Shown here piece after piece: positions 42,037-51,733 of a DNA stretch of 51,859 nt. A program made the position numbers and the translations under genes. The stretch comes from Polynucleobacter sp. 31A-FELB (GTDB lineage: Bacteria > Pseudomonadota > Gammaproteobacteria > Burkholderiales > Burkholderiaceae), in the NCBI RefSeq assembly GCF_018882405.1, contig NZ_JACVOO010000016.1:1-51859 (forward strand), given 5' to 3'. How positions within the stretch are numbered: position 1 is the stretch's first letter; the number at the start of each line of letters is the position of its first letter. Below the pieces are notes generated by a model. That model made no database searches, was not told where the DNA came from, and was given only the letters and a program-made list of their open reading frames with translations.

Positions 42037-43362
42037 TCAGGGGTGCAAATTCAAGCGGCCGCGCACTTCCCCTACGTGGCCCTTCAAGTCATAGAGCTCT
42101 TTAGCATCGAGCATGGAGACTTTGATGTTCCCCACCCTTCTCTCAATGTCAGCTAAATCCTTAAAGTTTGTTTCTTTTAATGCTGGGTTAGCTGCATTTC
42201 TTTCAATCACTTTCAGCTCTTCATATACCTGAGACAATTTAAGGCGCAATAGTAAATTCTTAGCTGCCGGAATATAGGTAAATAAGGGGATCAAGATTAC
42301 CAATAATGGAATCACAATTTTGGCGAAGCGGCCAATCCAGACCGCAGTCCAGAACGGTAGGTGACGATGCAAGAAAGAAGGTCCATCTTTTAAGTAGATT
42401 TCAGCATCTACGTGCAAAGGAAAATCAAGCCCTGTGCCAGATGGGAACTCCCCCGGCTTTTGCAAATAAGAATAGGTTTTTAAAATGTCGTATGTCTCGC
42501 TAAGTAATAAAGTTACTAAAGCAGGACTCACATCATCCTTTCCCACCAAGGTTGCCGTAGCGGCCAATACCTGTATATCCTGACGCGGAAGATCGTACGC
42601 AATACTCACTACTCCACGAGGGACTGTGACCTTTGAGAGAAAAGGAAATAAATGGACATAAGCATCGGCCTGCTCGAAATTCATCAAGCGAATGCCAGGG
42701 GTTTCATAGAAGCTTCTAACCAAAGGAGCCTCCGCAGCGCTGACTAAGAACACAGCATCTAACTCACCTTTTTTGAACTTCTCTAATGCGTCGAGTGGCT
42801 TTAACTTTTGCGCACGTAAATCATTCAAACTGATTCCACTTGCTTCGAGCAGTTGCGAAGTCAAGGTTAATGTGCCACTCCCTTCATTGCCGATGGATAC
42901 ACGCTTACCTTTTAGTTGACTCAACAAGCCCAATCGCCCAGACTCATTCTGAAAGCTAGACTCTCGATACCAAACCCATACCGGCTCATAAAATACGCCA
43001 GCAATTGAAACAAAATTAGGGTGCTTGGATAAATCGGCAACACCACCCTGAACCATTGCAAAATCAACGCCAGACTCGGGGTTGCTTAATAAAGCCAAGT
43101 TATCACTAGTACCGCCCGTAGTACGCAACTTCAGAGATACGCCCTCCTGAGCCAATTCGGCTTGAAGTTTTTCTCCAAACTGTTGGTAAAGCCCCGTTGG
43201 AAAGCCAGTAGCCAACTCAATTGATCTCGGCGGCGGTGGCACCAAAACCCACAAGATAGCAAAAAGGATGGTGACCAGAATTAAAAAGGCAATGCCAACT
43301 GCCAGGGGGTTATAGATATTTTTGCGTATGAAGTCCATAAGAATTCTTCTCGTTTTTGCCAT
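42037..43362 (-). CDS. Membrane-anchored TAXI-family protein
   Basis: A 441-residue protein with an N-terminal membrane helix (about 20-45), a TAXI-type domain starting IELATGFPTGLYQQFGEKLQ, a second helix near 350-370, and a helical, coiled-coil-like C-terminal tail. Usual TAXI receptors are free in the periplasm and lack such anchors, so this may be a sensor or tethered receptor. Two starts, at 43362 and 43338, are both plausible. No TRAP permease is adjacent. Confidence 0.78.
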   Translation of the reverse strand: MAKTRRILMDFIRKNIYNPLAVGIAFLILVTILFAILWVLVPPPPRSIELATGFPTGLYQQFGEKLQAELAQEGVSLKLRTTGGTSDNLALLSNPESGVDFAMVQGGVADLSKHPNFVSIAGVFYEPVWVWYRESSFQNESGRLGLLSQLKGKRVSIGNEGSGTLTLTSQLLEASGISLNDLRAQKLKPLDALEKFKKGELDAVFLVSAAEAPLVRSFYETPGIRLMNFEQADAYVHLFPFLSKVTVPRGVVSIAYDLPRQDIQVLAATATLVGKDDVSPALVTLLLSETYDILKTYSYLQKPGEFPSGTGLDFPLHVDAEIYLKDGPSFLHRHLPFWTAVWIGRFAKIVIPLLVILIPLFTYIPAAKNLLLRLKLSQVYEELKVIERNAANPALKETNFKDLADIERRVGNIKVSMLDAKELYDLKGHVGEVRGRLNLHP

Positions 43363-43390
43363 TATGCCCCGAGCCCAGGGATCGAGAGCG

Positions 43391-43424
43391 GAATGAATTC
43401 ATTCGAATGAATTTGAATAAATTC
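43391..43424. promoter_or_regulatory. Overlapping palindromes in a divergent promoter region
   Basis: GAATGAATTCATTC (43391-43404) is a perfect palindrome and overlaps an 18-bp perfect palindrome, AATTCATTCGAATGAATT (43396-43413). A GAAT(G/A)AATT-type unit is repeated at 43391, 43405 and 43415. The array lies between the divergent TAXI-like and SDR genes and is a candidate operator for both. Confidence 0.5.
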
Positions 43425-43464
43425 GGGATAAGATTGGGGTTTTCAAAGAACCATCAGGATCACA

Positions 43465-44226
43465 ATGAATTCAAGCCCTAATAAGGTAGCTCTAGTAACA
43501 GGAGCTGGGACGGGTATCGGCAAGGCTGCGGCAAAAGCACTTTTGCAGGGTGGATTTCGCGTCGTCCTAAGCGGTAGAAATCTTGAAAAACTCAATCAAG
43601 CCATCCAAGACATTGGTGGAAGTAAACAAAGCTGCTTAGCAGTCGCCTGTGACGTAGGGAAGCCGGAGGAAGTAAAGCACTTATTTTCGGCCATCCAAAA
43701 ACAATTTGGTCGTATTGATGTGCTTTTTAATAATGCCGGCATAGGTGCTCCAGCAATACCCATGGAAGAGCTGAGTTATGAGCAGTGGATGAATGTCGTT
43801 AATGCCAACCTCTGTGGCGCATTTCTTTGCTCACAAGAAGCCATCCGCATGATGAAAGCGCAATCGCCTCAAGGCGGTCGAATCATCAACAATGGCTCTA
43901 TTTCAGCGCACGCACCCCGCCCTATGTCTGCGCCGTATACAACTACCAAGCATGCGATTACTGGATTAACCAAATCCATCGCCTTGGATGGGCGCCCATT
44001 CAATATTGCCTGCGGTCAAATTGATATTGGTAATGCGGGCACTGAAATGACTATCCCAATGGCAGCCGGAATTCTGCAACCCGATGGCTCAAAGAAGGTG
44101 GAGCCCCTCATGGATGTAGATCATGTTGGGCAAGCCGTTCTACACATGGCTCAACTACCTCTAGAAAGCAATATTCTATCGATGACCATTATGGCGACCA
44201 ATATGCCATTTGTAGGTAGGGGCTAA
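43465..44226 (+). CDS. SDR-family oxidoreductase
   Basis: A 253-residue NAD(P)-dependent short-chain dehydrogenase with [16 protein letters not shown] (Rossmann), NNAGIGAP and the catalytic pair YTTTK in a Ser-rich context ([11 protein letters not shown]). The substrate is not identified. It is divergent from the TAXI-like gene; its stop is followed by the ccmI end on the other strand. Confidence 0.88.
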   Translation: MNSSPNKVALVTGAGTGIGKAAAKALLQGGFRVVLSGRNLEKLNQAIQDIGGSKQSCLAVACDVGKPEEVKHLFSAIQKQFGRIDVLFNNAGIGAPAIPMEELSYEQWMNVVNANLCGAFLCSQEAIRMMKAQSPQGGRIINNGSISAHAPRPMSAPYTTTKHAITGLTKSIALDGRPFNIACGQIDIGNAGTEMTIPMAAGILQPDGSKKVEPLMDVDHVGQAVLHMAQLPLESNILSMTIMATNMPFVGRG

Positions 44227-45417
44227 TTAAGGTCTGACTTGATTGATCATGAGGCGAGCATTAGTCGTGCCTACCTTGATTGTTTGGGGTGCAGATATCA
44301 AGTCACCTGACTCAGGCATAGCCATTCCTGTTTTGGAGATGCGCACCTCAACCAATACTTCAGGTAATTGAGAGATTAAGGCGTTGGGACTCATCGCCAG
44401 AGCATCATTCAAAACAAAGTTCATCGGGAATGCAGCAACTGCAGTTTTGAGTACCGCTACTGGCATGCGCTCACCTGGCTTGCGTGCAATCACCATTAAG
44501 GCATCACCCGCTTTAACTTTAGACTGCAGTTCGGAAGATATGCCAATCTGTCCGCTCACACCTTGATTGCTAATCACAGGCGCGCTAGCAGGAGGCAACC
44601 CACCCTTGCTACGAGCTTCAGCAATTGAAGCAGTAATTGCGCGAGCCTCATCTGTATCGGGAGGTAATTGTTTGGCTAACTTCTCCCAAGACTGCACTGC
44701 CGCCTTATAGTTTTGTGCATTAAAGGCTGCCGTTCCAGAAAGCCACAGCGCCAGTAAATTATTCGGATCTAGAGCTAATGCCTTGTTAATCAATTGTTGA
44801 GGCTTGCCCGCAAAATTGCCATCTGCATTTGCTGCCAATACATCAGCATAGTCTGCTAATAATTGCGGGTCAGAATCGACAAACGATCCAGCGCGAGCGT
44901 AGGCATTGGCAGCCTCAGCATTGTGGCCTAAAATTCGATAGGAGCGTGCCAGCATGGCCCAGCCCTTCAAATTGTCCGGCTCTTTTTCCATCTTTGCAGC
45001 AAACTCTGCAACCATCTTTTCAACTGACTCTTGGGTCATTGGCTTTTCAGCGTTCTTTTCGGCTATTCGAGAAGCATCACCAAGGTAGAAATAAAAGCCT
45101 GCTGAAAGCAAGATTACAAAAAGGCAGATTCCAATGATGGTTTTCTTTGGAGAACCGAGTACCGCGAGATCATCCGCCTCATCCGTATCCTGAAAAAGAC
45201 GCTGACGCATTTCTGCGTGAGCCTGCTCATAATTATCTGCATCAACAATACCCGCCAAACGATCAGCCTCGAGCTTATCAAGCTCTTCCTTATAGATGGC
45301 AGCATTCATCTGACGGCGTGAAGTTGCAGAGTCTTTTGCTGGAAAAAATAATGGGCGCAGCAATAGGGCCAGAACCAAGATCAACAAAAGGAGAGCGGAT
45401 ATTAAAAAACTAGTCAT
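44227..45417 (-). CDS. ccmI: Cytochrome c maturation protein CcmI (CycH)
   Basis: A 396-residue membrane-anchored protein with TPR-type repeats (about 160-290) that presents apocytochrome c to the haem lyase. The start I use (MTSFLISALLLLILVLALLL) places the first helix at the N-terminus, overlapping ccmH by eight bases; a longer frame to 45507 has no comparable site. Confidence 0.9.
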   Translation of the reverse strand: MTSFLISALLLLILVLALLLRPLFFPAKDSATSRRQMNAAIYKEELDKLEADRLAGIVDADNYEQAHAEMRQRLFQDTDEADDLAVLGSPKKTIIGICLFVILLSAGFYFYLGDASRIAEKNAEKPMTQESVEKMVAEFAAKMEKEPDNLKGWAMLARSYRILGHNAEAANAYARAGSFVDSDPQLLADYADVLAANADGNFAGKPQQLINKALALDPNNLLALWLSGTAAFNAQNYKAAVQSWEKLAKQLPPDTDEARAITASIAEARSKGGLPPASAPVISNQGVSGQIGISSELQSKVKAGDALMVIARKPGERMPVAVLKTAVAAFPMNFVLNDALAMSPNALISQLPEVLVEVRISKTGMAMPESGDLISAPQTIKVGTTNARLMINQVRP

Positions 45418-45913
45418 GTGCATTTTCTGTTGAGCTGGATTTTGTATCCTGAAGTAGCGCATCAATACGACGGTTATCCTCAGCAGATAGCGTAGTACTC
45501 GGCACACTTTGATTTCTGCGGCGTAGATAAATCATTAAGCCAATAATGCCAGCGAGCAAAATAATAAAGGGGCCTATCCATAGGAGCCAAGTTATCGGCT
45601 TGACAGGCGGACGGTATAAGACGAAGTCACCGTAACGCTCCACCATGAAATTCCGAATTTGCTCATCGGTTTTACCCTCAACAATCAGGACGCGGATTTC
45701 TCGGCGTAAATCATTCGCCAAATCAGAGCGTGAGCCCGCAAGAGATTCATTCTGACAAACTAGGCAACGCATCTCTTCTGAAATGGCAATCAGACGCTGC
45801 TCTGTGACTGGATCATCCGCAAGAGGAGCTGCGTCTTTAGCAGAGGCAAAATTGATTGCACAAGAAAGCACAATCGTTGACAGAATAAGCAGGAGAAACT
45901 TTTTCAAAATCAC
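45410..45913 (-). CDS. ccmH: Cytochrome c maturation protein CcmH (CycL)
   Basis: A 167-residue protein with a signal peptide and the redox motif Cys50-Leu-Val-Cys53 in EEMRCLVCQNESLAGS, then a membrane helix (about 105-125). It keeps apocytochrome thiols reduced. It overlaps ccmG by four bases. Confidence 0.95.
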   Translation of the reverse strand: MILKKFLLLILSTIVLSCAINFASAKDAAPLADDPVTEQRLIAISEEMRCLVCQNESLAGSRSDLANDLRREIRVLIVEGKTDEQIRNFMVERYGDFVLYRPPVKPITWLLWIGPFIILLAGIIGLMIYLRRRNQSVPSTTLSAEDNRRIDALLQDTKSSSTENAHD

Positions 45914-46434
45914 TTGAGCTCACCCAGCAGCGGAATAATCTTCTTATTCAATAGATCCATGGTGATTGGGCCAATATGTTTAAACCGGATCACACCAGCC
46001 TTATCAATCACATAGGTCTCTGGAACGCCATATACACCGTAATCAATTCCCACCCGACCATTGGCATCAAATGCAGATAAAACGTAAGGGTTGCCTTGGC
46101 GAGCAAGCATGGCCATAGCATCATCACGCTTATCTTTGTAATCCAAGCCAATAATCGGTGCGACCTGTAACTTACCCAGCTCAACTAAAACGGGGTGCTC
46201 TTCACGACATGCAACACACCAAGAGGCCCATACATTCAGAATCCAGGGTTTGCCTTTCATGCTTTCGGGCGAAAAGGTTTTTTGAGGATCTGCCAATTGA
46301 GGTAATTCAAAAGCAGGAGCTTGCTTACCAATCAACGGTGAAGGCACTTCATGGGGATCACGATTTAAGCCTACCGCTAAAAATCCAACCAAGATCACAA
46401 ACAAGAGGAGTGGAATTAAAAACTTAGCCTTCAT
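45910..46434 (-). CDS. ccmG: Thioredoxin-like CcmG/DsbE
   Basis: A 174-residue membrane-anchored thioredoxin with active site WASWCVACREEHP (Cys73, Cys76) and the characteristic GVPETYVIDKAG. It reduces CcmH or the apocytochrome. The ATG overlaps the ccmF stop. Confidence 0.95.
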   Translation of the reverse strand: MKAKFLIPLLLFVILVGFLAVGLNRDPHEVPSPLIGKQAPAFELPQLADPQKTFSPESMKGKPWILNVWASWCVACREEHPVLVELGKLQVAPIIGLDYKDKRDDAMAMLARQGNPYVLSAFDANGRVGIDYGVYGVPETYVIDKAGVIRFKHIGPITMDLLNKKIIPLLGELK

Positions 46435-48350
46435 GCTGCAGCTTTCTTCAGCTTCATGCGATAACGTTTATCTGACATTGCTAATACGCCACCCAATGCC
46501 ATCAACAAACAACCACCCCAAATCCAATCAACAAAAGGCTTGTAATAGACACGCACTGCCCACGCTTTATCCTCCAACTCTTCTCCCAATGAAACATAAA
46601 TATCTCTAGTGAGGCCTACATCAATTGCCGCCTCAGTCATTGGCATAGTTGAAGAGAAGTAGCTGCGCTTTTCTGGATACATTGTGGCTTCGAGCTTCCC
46701 ATTACGGGTAAGCAAGAAAGTGCCCTGCATTGCTTTGTAGTTAGGGCCAGGAATAGCGCTAACACCCTTTAGCTGAATATCATAGCCACCAACACTAACG
46801 CTTTCACCTGCAAGCATGCGCACATCTTTTTCTTCTTGGTAAGCGCCCACCATAGTGACGCCAATGACAAACACAGCTATACCCAGATGTGCCACTTGCA
46901 TTCCAATAAATGAACGCGTTGGTTTGCCCGCTTTTGCCTGACGAATAATCTGCAGAACACCTGAAGCAATCACCCAGAAGGCCAATAAGAAACCAAGGCT
47001 ACTAAGCCAGGTGAATTCACCCATGACAAATGGAATCAAAGCTGCGGCAATGACTGCCACCAATGCTGCAATCCATAAGCGCTTGATCACATCAAATAGA
47101 TTAGAGTTTTTCCAACTAGTCCAGGGTCCAATACCCATCAGCACCAATAAAGGAATCATGATGGGCACAAAGACGCTATTGAAGTATGGAGGCCCTACTG
47201 AGATCTTTCCTAAATGCAAAGCATCAATCAGCAAGGGGTAGAGCGTGCCCAGCAGTACGGATGCAGCTGATACCACTAAGAAAACATTACCAAGCAAGAT
47301 AAAGGTTTCGCGTGAAGTTAAGCTGAACTTACCGCCAAGCGTGCTTTTGGGAGCACGCCATGCGTAGAGCATTAAAGAAGAGCCAACCACCAGGACCAAG
47401 AAAATCAAAATAAAGATACCGCGCCTTGGATCAGTCGCAAATGCGTGAACTGAAGTCAGAACTCCAGAGCGAACCAGGAAGGTCCCCAGCAGTGAAAGTG
47501 AGAAAGCAGTGATAGCCAACAACACTGTCCAACTCTTGAATCCACCACGCTTCTCGGTAACCGCTAAAGAATGGAGCAATGCGGTACCTACAAGCCATGG
47601 AATGAATGAGGCGTTCTCAACGGGATCCCAGAACCACCAACCACCCCAACCCAATTCGTAATAAGCCCACCAGGAACCTAATGCGATACCGAGCGTTAGA
47701 AATACCCAGGCAGCTGTTGTCCAGGGACGTGACCAGCGCGCCCAAGCAGCATCAAGGCGGCCAGATAGCAAAGAAGCGATCGCAAAGGCGAATGCTACTG
47801 AGAAACCAACGTAACCCATGTAGAGCATTGGCGGATGAAACACCAAGCCCGGATCTTGCAGAAGCGGATTTAATGAGCGGCCATCTTGCGCAGCTGGTAA
47901 GAGTCTTTCAAAAGGATTGGATGTGGTGAGTACAAACAAGAGTAGGCCCGTGGTCACTAAACCCAAAACACCAATCACGCGAGCGACCATAAATTCATCG
48001 AGCGATTTAGAAAGTTGCGCTACCAAAAATGTCCAAGTAGATAACAGGAAGATCCAAAGCAATAAAGAACCTTCATGGCCACCCCATACCGCACCTAAAC
48101 GATAGATGACAGGCATCTGCGAGTTTGAATGTTCGGCTACATAAAGAACAGAGAAATCATTCGAGTAGAAACTCCAGGCCAAAATCACAAATGCAATGGC
48201 GAGCAACAGGAATACTGTTTGCGCAGCCGGTCTTGCCAATAGGATCCATTCGCGACGACCTTGGTGCGCGCCAACTAATGGAAGAATGCCCTGAATAATG
48301 GCGATGCATAAAGCGAGGATTAATGCGTAATGCCCAAACTCAGGAATCAT
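46431..48350 (-). CDS. ccmF: Haem lyase subunit CcmF
   Basis: A 639-residue multi-helix membrane protein with the WWD signature (WGGWWFWDPVENASFIPW). It transfers haem from CcmE to the apocytochrome together with CcmH and CcmI. Neighbouring genes overlap on both sides. Confidence 0.96.
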   Translation of the reverse strand: MIPEFGHYALILALCIAIIQGILPLVGAHQGRREWILLARPAAQTVFLLLAIAFVILAWSFYSNDFSVLYVAEHSNSQMPVIYRLGAVWGGHEGSLLLWIFLLSTWTFLVAQLSKSLDEFMVARVIGVLGLVTTGLLLFVLTTSNPFERLLPAAQDGRSLNPLLQDPGLVFHPPMLYMGYVGFSVAFAFAIASLLSGRLDAAWARWSRPWTTAAWVFLTLGIALGSWWAYYELGWGGWWFWDPVENASFIPWLVGTALLHSLAVTEKRGGFKSWTVLLAITAFSLSLLGTFLVRSGVLTSVHAFATDPRRGIFILIFLVLVVGSSLMLYAWRAPKSTLGGKFSLTSRETFILLGNVFLVVSAASVLLGTLYPLLIDALHLGKISVGPPYFNSVFVPIMIPLLVLMGIGPWTSWKNSNLFDVIKRLWIAALVAVIAAALIPFVMGEFTWLSSLGFLLAFWVIASGVLQIIRQAKAGKPTRSFIGMQVAHLGIAVFVIGVTMVGAYQEEKDVRMLAGESVSVGGYDIQLKGVSAIPGPNYKAMQGTFLLTRNGKLEATMYPEKRSYFSSTMPMTEAAIDVGLTRDIYVSLGEELEDKAWAVRVYYKPFVDWIWGGCLLMALGGVLAMSDKRYRMKLKKAAA

Positions 48351-48781
48351 TATTTATTTCCGTTTTTTTGAGCTTGCTCTAAAGCATGCTTAGCCTCTGG
48401 AGGCATATAGTTCTCGTCATGCTTAGCCAATACTTCGCTAGCAATAAATTGCCCATCTGCATTAAGGCGACCTTGAATGACCGCGCCCTTACCTTCTTTA
48501 AATAAATCTGGAAGGATGCCGGTGTAGGCCACCGGAATATCCTTCACCATGTCGGTAATGACAAAGTGCACTGTTAAACCATCTCGCTTAACTGATCCAT
48601 CCTTAACCATCCCGCCAATTCGGAAAACTTGACCAGCAGGTGATTTGCCCGCAGCCACCTCACTTGGGGTGACATACAAAGCGATATTGCTATTAAGGGC
48701 ATTCAAAATAAGTACCGCTGCAATACCAATAGCAATGAGTGCGCCAACAATAATGGCTGCCCGTTTATGTCTTGGTTTCAC
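48350..48781 (-). CDS. ccmE: Haem chaperone CcmE
   Basis: A 143-residue protein with an N-terminal helix (8-27), an OB-type domain and the haem-binding His121 with Tyr125 ([11 protein letters not shown]). It carries haem covalently in the periplasm. It overlaps ccmD and ccmF. Confidence 0.95.
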   Translation of the reverse strand: MKPRHKRAAIIVGALIAIGIAAVLILNALNSNIALYVTPSEVAAGKSPAGQVFRIGGMVKDGSVKRDGLTVHFVITDMVKDIPVAYTGILPDLFKEGKGAVIQGRLNADGQFIASEVLAKHDENYMPPEAKHALEQAQKNGNK

Positions 48782-48966
48782 TTGCTACCCTTTTGATCAA
48801 ACTGCTCCGCCATCACTTCACGCTGAAGTCTACGAACAATCGCTTTATGGCGTGCGCGGACAGCTAGAGGCTCTAAAAAGAGCACTAAGGCGCAAACGCC
48901 AAAGCTGCACCATACATATAGTGCGTAACCACCCATCGCAAAGAATTCAGCCGGACTATTCCACAT
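48778..48966 (-). CDS. ccmD: Small haem-exporter protein CcmD
   Basis: A 62-residue one-helix protein with the pattern [20 protein letters not shown]. It helps release haem-loaded CcmE from CcmABC. It overlaps ccmC by one base and ccmE by four. Confidence 0.9.
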   Translation of the reverse strand: MWNSPAEFFAMGGYALYVWCSFGVCALVLFLEPLAVRARHKAIVRRLQREVMAEQFDQKGSK

Positions 48967-49736
48967 TAAAGCTTTACCTCGTTTAATTGCTTGACCCAGT
49001 CAGTATGGGCCTCGCGCTCCAAAATGATGGCGCGTACACGCATTAACCCTACTGCGATTGAGTACATCCAGAAGCATAAAGCCATCAAGAGCATTCCCCA
49101 GAGCATGGTCTGGGCCATGGCCGGGGCCTTCGTTAATGAAACGGAGGCTCCTTGATGCAAGGTATTCCACCATTTCACTGAAAAATAAATAATAGGCACA
49201 TTCACCACGCCAACCAAAGCCAAGATGGCACCAGCTTTATCAGCACGGCGAGCGTTATCTATAGAGGCTTGCAAAGCGATAAATCCAAGATACAAAAAGA
49301 GCAGAATTAATTCAGAAGTTAAGCGCGCATCCCATACCCACCAGGCGCCCCACATCGGCTTACCCCAGAAGGCACCAGTCCATAGGGATAGAAATGCCAT
49401 CCAAGCTCCAATTGGAGCTAAGGCCTGCGCCATCATGGCGGATAGACGGGTATTAAATACCAAGCCCAAGCCCGCCCAAGCGGCCATGACTAAATAGATG
49501 AACATGGACATCCAAGAAGCGGGTACATGAATAAAGATAATGCGGTAACCCTGACCCTGCACTGCATCTACTGGCGCGACGAAGAAACTCACCCACAAGC
49601 CGGCAACTCCAAAAATCACAGTGAGTGCCCAGAACCAGGGAATCATTTTTCCAGCCAGCGGATAAAAAGTGCTCGGGCTCGAGAACTTGAACCAGTTCAT
49701 CACGCGACTAGAAGATAAATTATTTACATTACTCAT
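48966..49736 (-). CDS. ccmC: Haem-exporter subunit CcmC
   Basis: A 256-residue membrane protein with the WWD motif (WGAWWVWDARLTSELILLFL). It delivers haem to CcmE. The start overlaps the ccmB stop (ATGA, 49733-49736). Confidence 0.95.
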   Translation of the reverse strand: MSNVNNLSSSRVMNWFKFSSPSTFYPLAGKMIPWFWALTVIFGVAGLWVSFFVAPVDAVQGQGYRIIFIHVPASWMSMFIYLVMAAWAGLGLVFNTRLSAMMAQALAPIGAWMAFLSLWTGAFWGKPMWGAWWVWDARLTSELILLFLYLGFIALQASIDNARRADKAGAILALVGVVNVPIIYFSVKWWNTLHQGASVSLTKAPAMAQTMLWGMLLMALCFWMYSIAVGLMRVRAIILEREAHTDWVKQLNEVKL

Positions 49737-50398
49737 TCGATAGCAATCTTGACTGCATTAGCACTAACCCAAGGCACAAATGCTAATGCCAAAATGAATA
49801 AAGCGCCCAATAGTGAAAAATGTCCTGTGATATCAAGTCCTACGCTGCTAGCGTAGACTGCACCAGCGCCAAAAATCAATACAGGTATGTATAGGGGCAA
49901 GATCAGAAGGCTCATTAATACGCTGCCACCCCTCACCCCTAAAGTTAGGGCCGCACCAATAGAACCCAGTAGGGATAAAACGGGGGTTCCCAGCAATAAG
50001 GCTGCCATCAATACCTTTAAAGACTGAGCATCCAAATCAAATTGAATACCAATCACCGGCGCCAGCAAGACTAGAGGCAGGCCGCAGACCAGCCAATGTG
50101 CCACCACCTTACCAAACACTAATGCCGTGAATGAATTCGGGGATAGAACTAATTGCTCCAAGGTGCCATCTGCATAATCGGCTGCGAACATCCGCTGCAA
50201 ACCTAGCAATGTAGAAAGTAAGGCGGCGACCCAAATAACGCCAGGTGCAATCTTTCTCAGCAAAGCGGTATCAGCGCCAATACCTAATGGAAAGAGGCTG
50301 GTCACAATCACAAAGAAAAATAATGCAGTCAACACCTCGCTCTTGCGACGCATCACCAGCAATAGATCACGATGGACGATAGCAATAAAAGCGTTCAT
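49733..50398 (-). CDS. ccmB: Haem-exporter membrane subunit CcmB
   Basis: A 221-residue ABC permease with six helices, including RMFAADYADGTLEQLVLSP after helix 2, a family signature. It pairs with CcmA. Overlaps ccmA by four bases. Confidence 0.95.
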   Translation of the reverse strand: MNAFIAIVHRDLLLVMRRKSEVLTALFFFVIVTSLFPLGIGADTALLRKIAPGVIWVAALLSTLLGLQRMFAADYADGTLEQLVLSPNSFTALVFGKVVAHWLVCGLPLVLLAPVIGIQFDLDAQSLKVLMAALLLGTPVLSLLGSIGAALTLGVRGGSVLMSLLILPLYIPVLIFGAGAVYASSVGLDITGHFSLLGALFILALAFVPWVSANAVKIAIE

Positions 50399-51042
50399 AG
50401 ATCTAACACTCGCAGACCAGGAATAGCTAAGGGCTGATGACTTGTCAGTACTGCCAGCCCATCATTCTCAAGATGTTCTGCTATTAAGCCTTGCAACTCC
50501 GCTACTGCATGGGCATCTAAAGCATTAAAAGGCTCATCCAAAATCCAAACTTGTGCGCGTCGCGTCACCATACGTGCCATCAAGACGCGTTTTTTCTGAC
50601 CCGCCGACAAACAATTAACAGGCAGATCTTCGCGCCCTTTTAAACCAAATCGCCACAAAGAATTAAAAGCATCCTGCTCTGAAAGTGCAACGCCATCGAT
50701 TGCCGCATACATGCGTAAATTTTCCAGGGCACTGAGATCTTCTTTCAAGGCATCGCGATGCCCCAAAAACAAAAGCTGACTGTGATATTCCGATGCATCT
50801 TTTTTAATGGAATGACCGTTCCAAAGAACCTCTCCCGCCTCTGGGGAAGCTAGGCCAGTAAGTAAGCGCAATAGACTCGTTTTCCCAACGCCGTTCTCAC
50901 CACGAATATGGAGGCATTGGCCAGGCAATACCTGCAGACTCAACCCCGAAAATAGCTCTCGCTCACCTCGCACGCAGGTAATCGCACGAGCCTCAAGGGC
51001 CGCGACTGCTGATGGTGGAAAGGAGGTATTAGTGGCTGTCAT
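50395..51042 (-). CDS. ccmA: Haem-exporter ATPase CcmA
   Basis: A 215-residue ABC ATPase with Walker A GENGVGKTS (48-56), signature LSAGQ (145-149) and Walker B WILDEP (166-171). It powers release of haem-loaded CcmE. It heads the ccm operon; the 183 bases upstream hold no other gene, and a promoter is expected there. Confidence 0.95.
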   Translation of the reverse strand: MTATNTSFPPSAVAALEARAITCVRGERELFSGLSLQVLPGQCLHIRGENGVGKTSLLRLLTGLASPEAGEVLWNGHSIKKDASEYHSQLLFLGHRDALKEDLSALENLRMYAAIDGVALSEQDAFNSLWRFGLKGREDLPVNCLSAGQKKRVLMARMVTRRAQVWILDEPFNALDAHAVAELQGLIAEHLENDGLAVLTSHQPLAIPGLRVLDL

Positions 51043-51225
51043 CGAAAGAAATGGCTTGAATCAAACCATCTCAGGCATTGTCCAAGACCCACTTAGGGCT
51101 GTCAAACGACCTAAAACAGCATTTACAGAATAAATTTCTTTTAATTCAAGCGCTTAGCTGATTATAGAGGCTATTCAAACGAACTCAGCGCACTGGGCTA
51201 CCCAAGATCATCTATAGCAAGAGCC

Positions 51226-51636
51226 TTATTTCCAAAAAATAGCCAGCTTTTGAGGTGCAGAGGCCTGAATGCTGACAGATCGCTTCTGGGTTAGCCCTTG
51301 ATAAGAGGCCTCAATCTGATATTGGCCAGCATTCAAATTAATCAAAATGTAAGGGCCATCTGCTTGCGCATCGAATATCACTTGATTTTGAGAGTTCAGA
51401 ATTTTGATTTTTGCACCAAAAATCCAAACACCGCGACCATTTTCTAATTGCGACAGCTCCAGCAATAAAGGCCACTGCTTTGCCTCTGCCAAGATCGCTT
51501 GGGATTCCTCTTCGCCTACCCCACCAGAGATATAGGAGATTCCTTTGGAATATTGCGTATCGGGAATTTGAGCACACACCAATGAGGAAGTAAGAATGCA
51601 GACCGCAGACAGAATGGATTTGATGCAGAAGTTCAT
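51226..51636 (-). CDS. Small exported protein of unknown function
   Basis: A 136-residue protein with a signal peptide ending near residue 22 (VCAQ). The rest looks like one beta-sandwich domain, with GQYQIEASYQGLTQKRSVSI, in the style of carboxypeptidase regulatory-like folds. The ATG has AGAGG upstream. It is isolated and divergent from nothing known. Confidence 0.7.
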   Translation of the reverse strand: MNFCIKSILSAVCILTSSLVCAQIPDTQYSKGISYISGGVGEEESQAILAEAKQWPLLLELSQLENGRGVWIFGAKIKILNSQNQVIFDAQADGPYILINLNAGQYQIEASYQGLTQKRSVSIQASAPQKLAIFWK

Positions 51637-51733
51637 GTGAGCCTCTTTTGATTAGCGTAAGTACTTCCAATTCATTCTACAGTTAAGCCAATCGGTTTAG
51701 TGGTCCGAAGAAAAACAAAAAGCCCCACTACAT

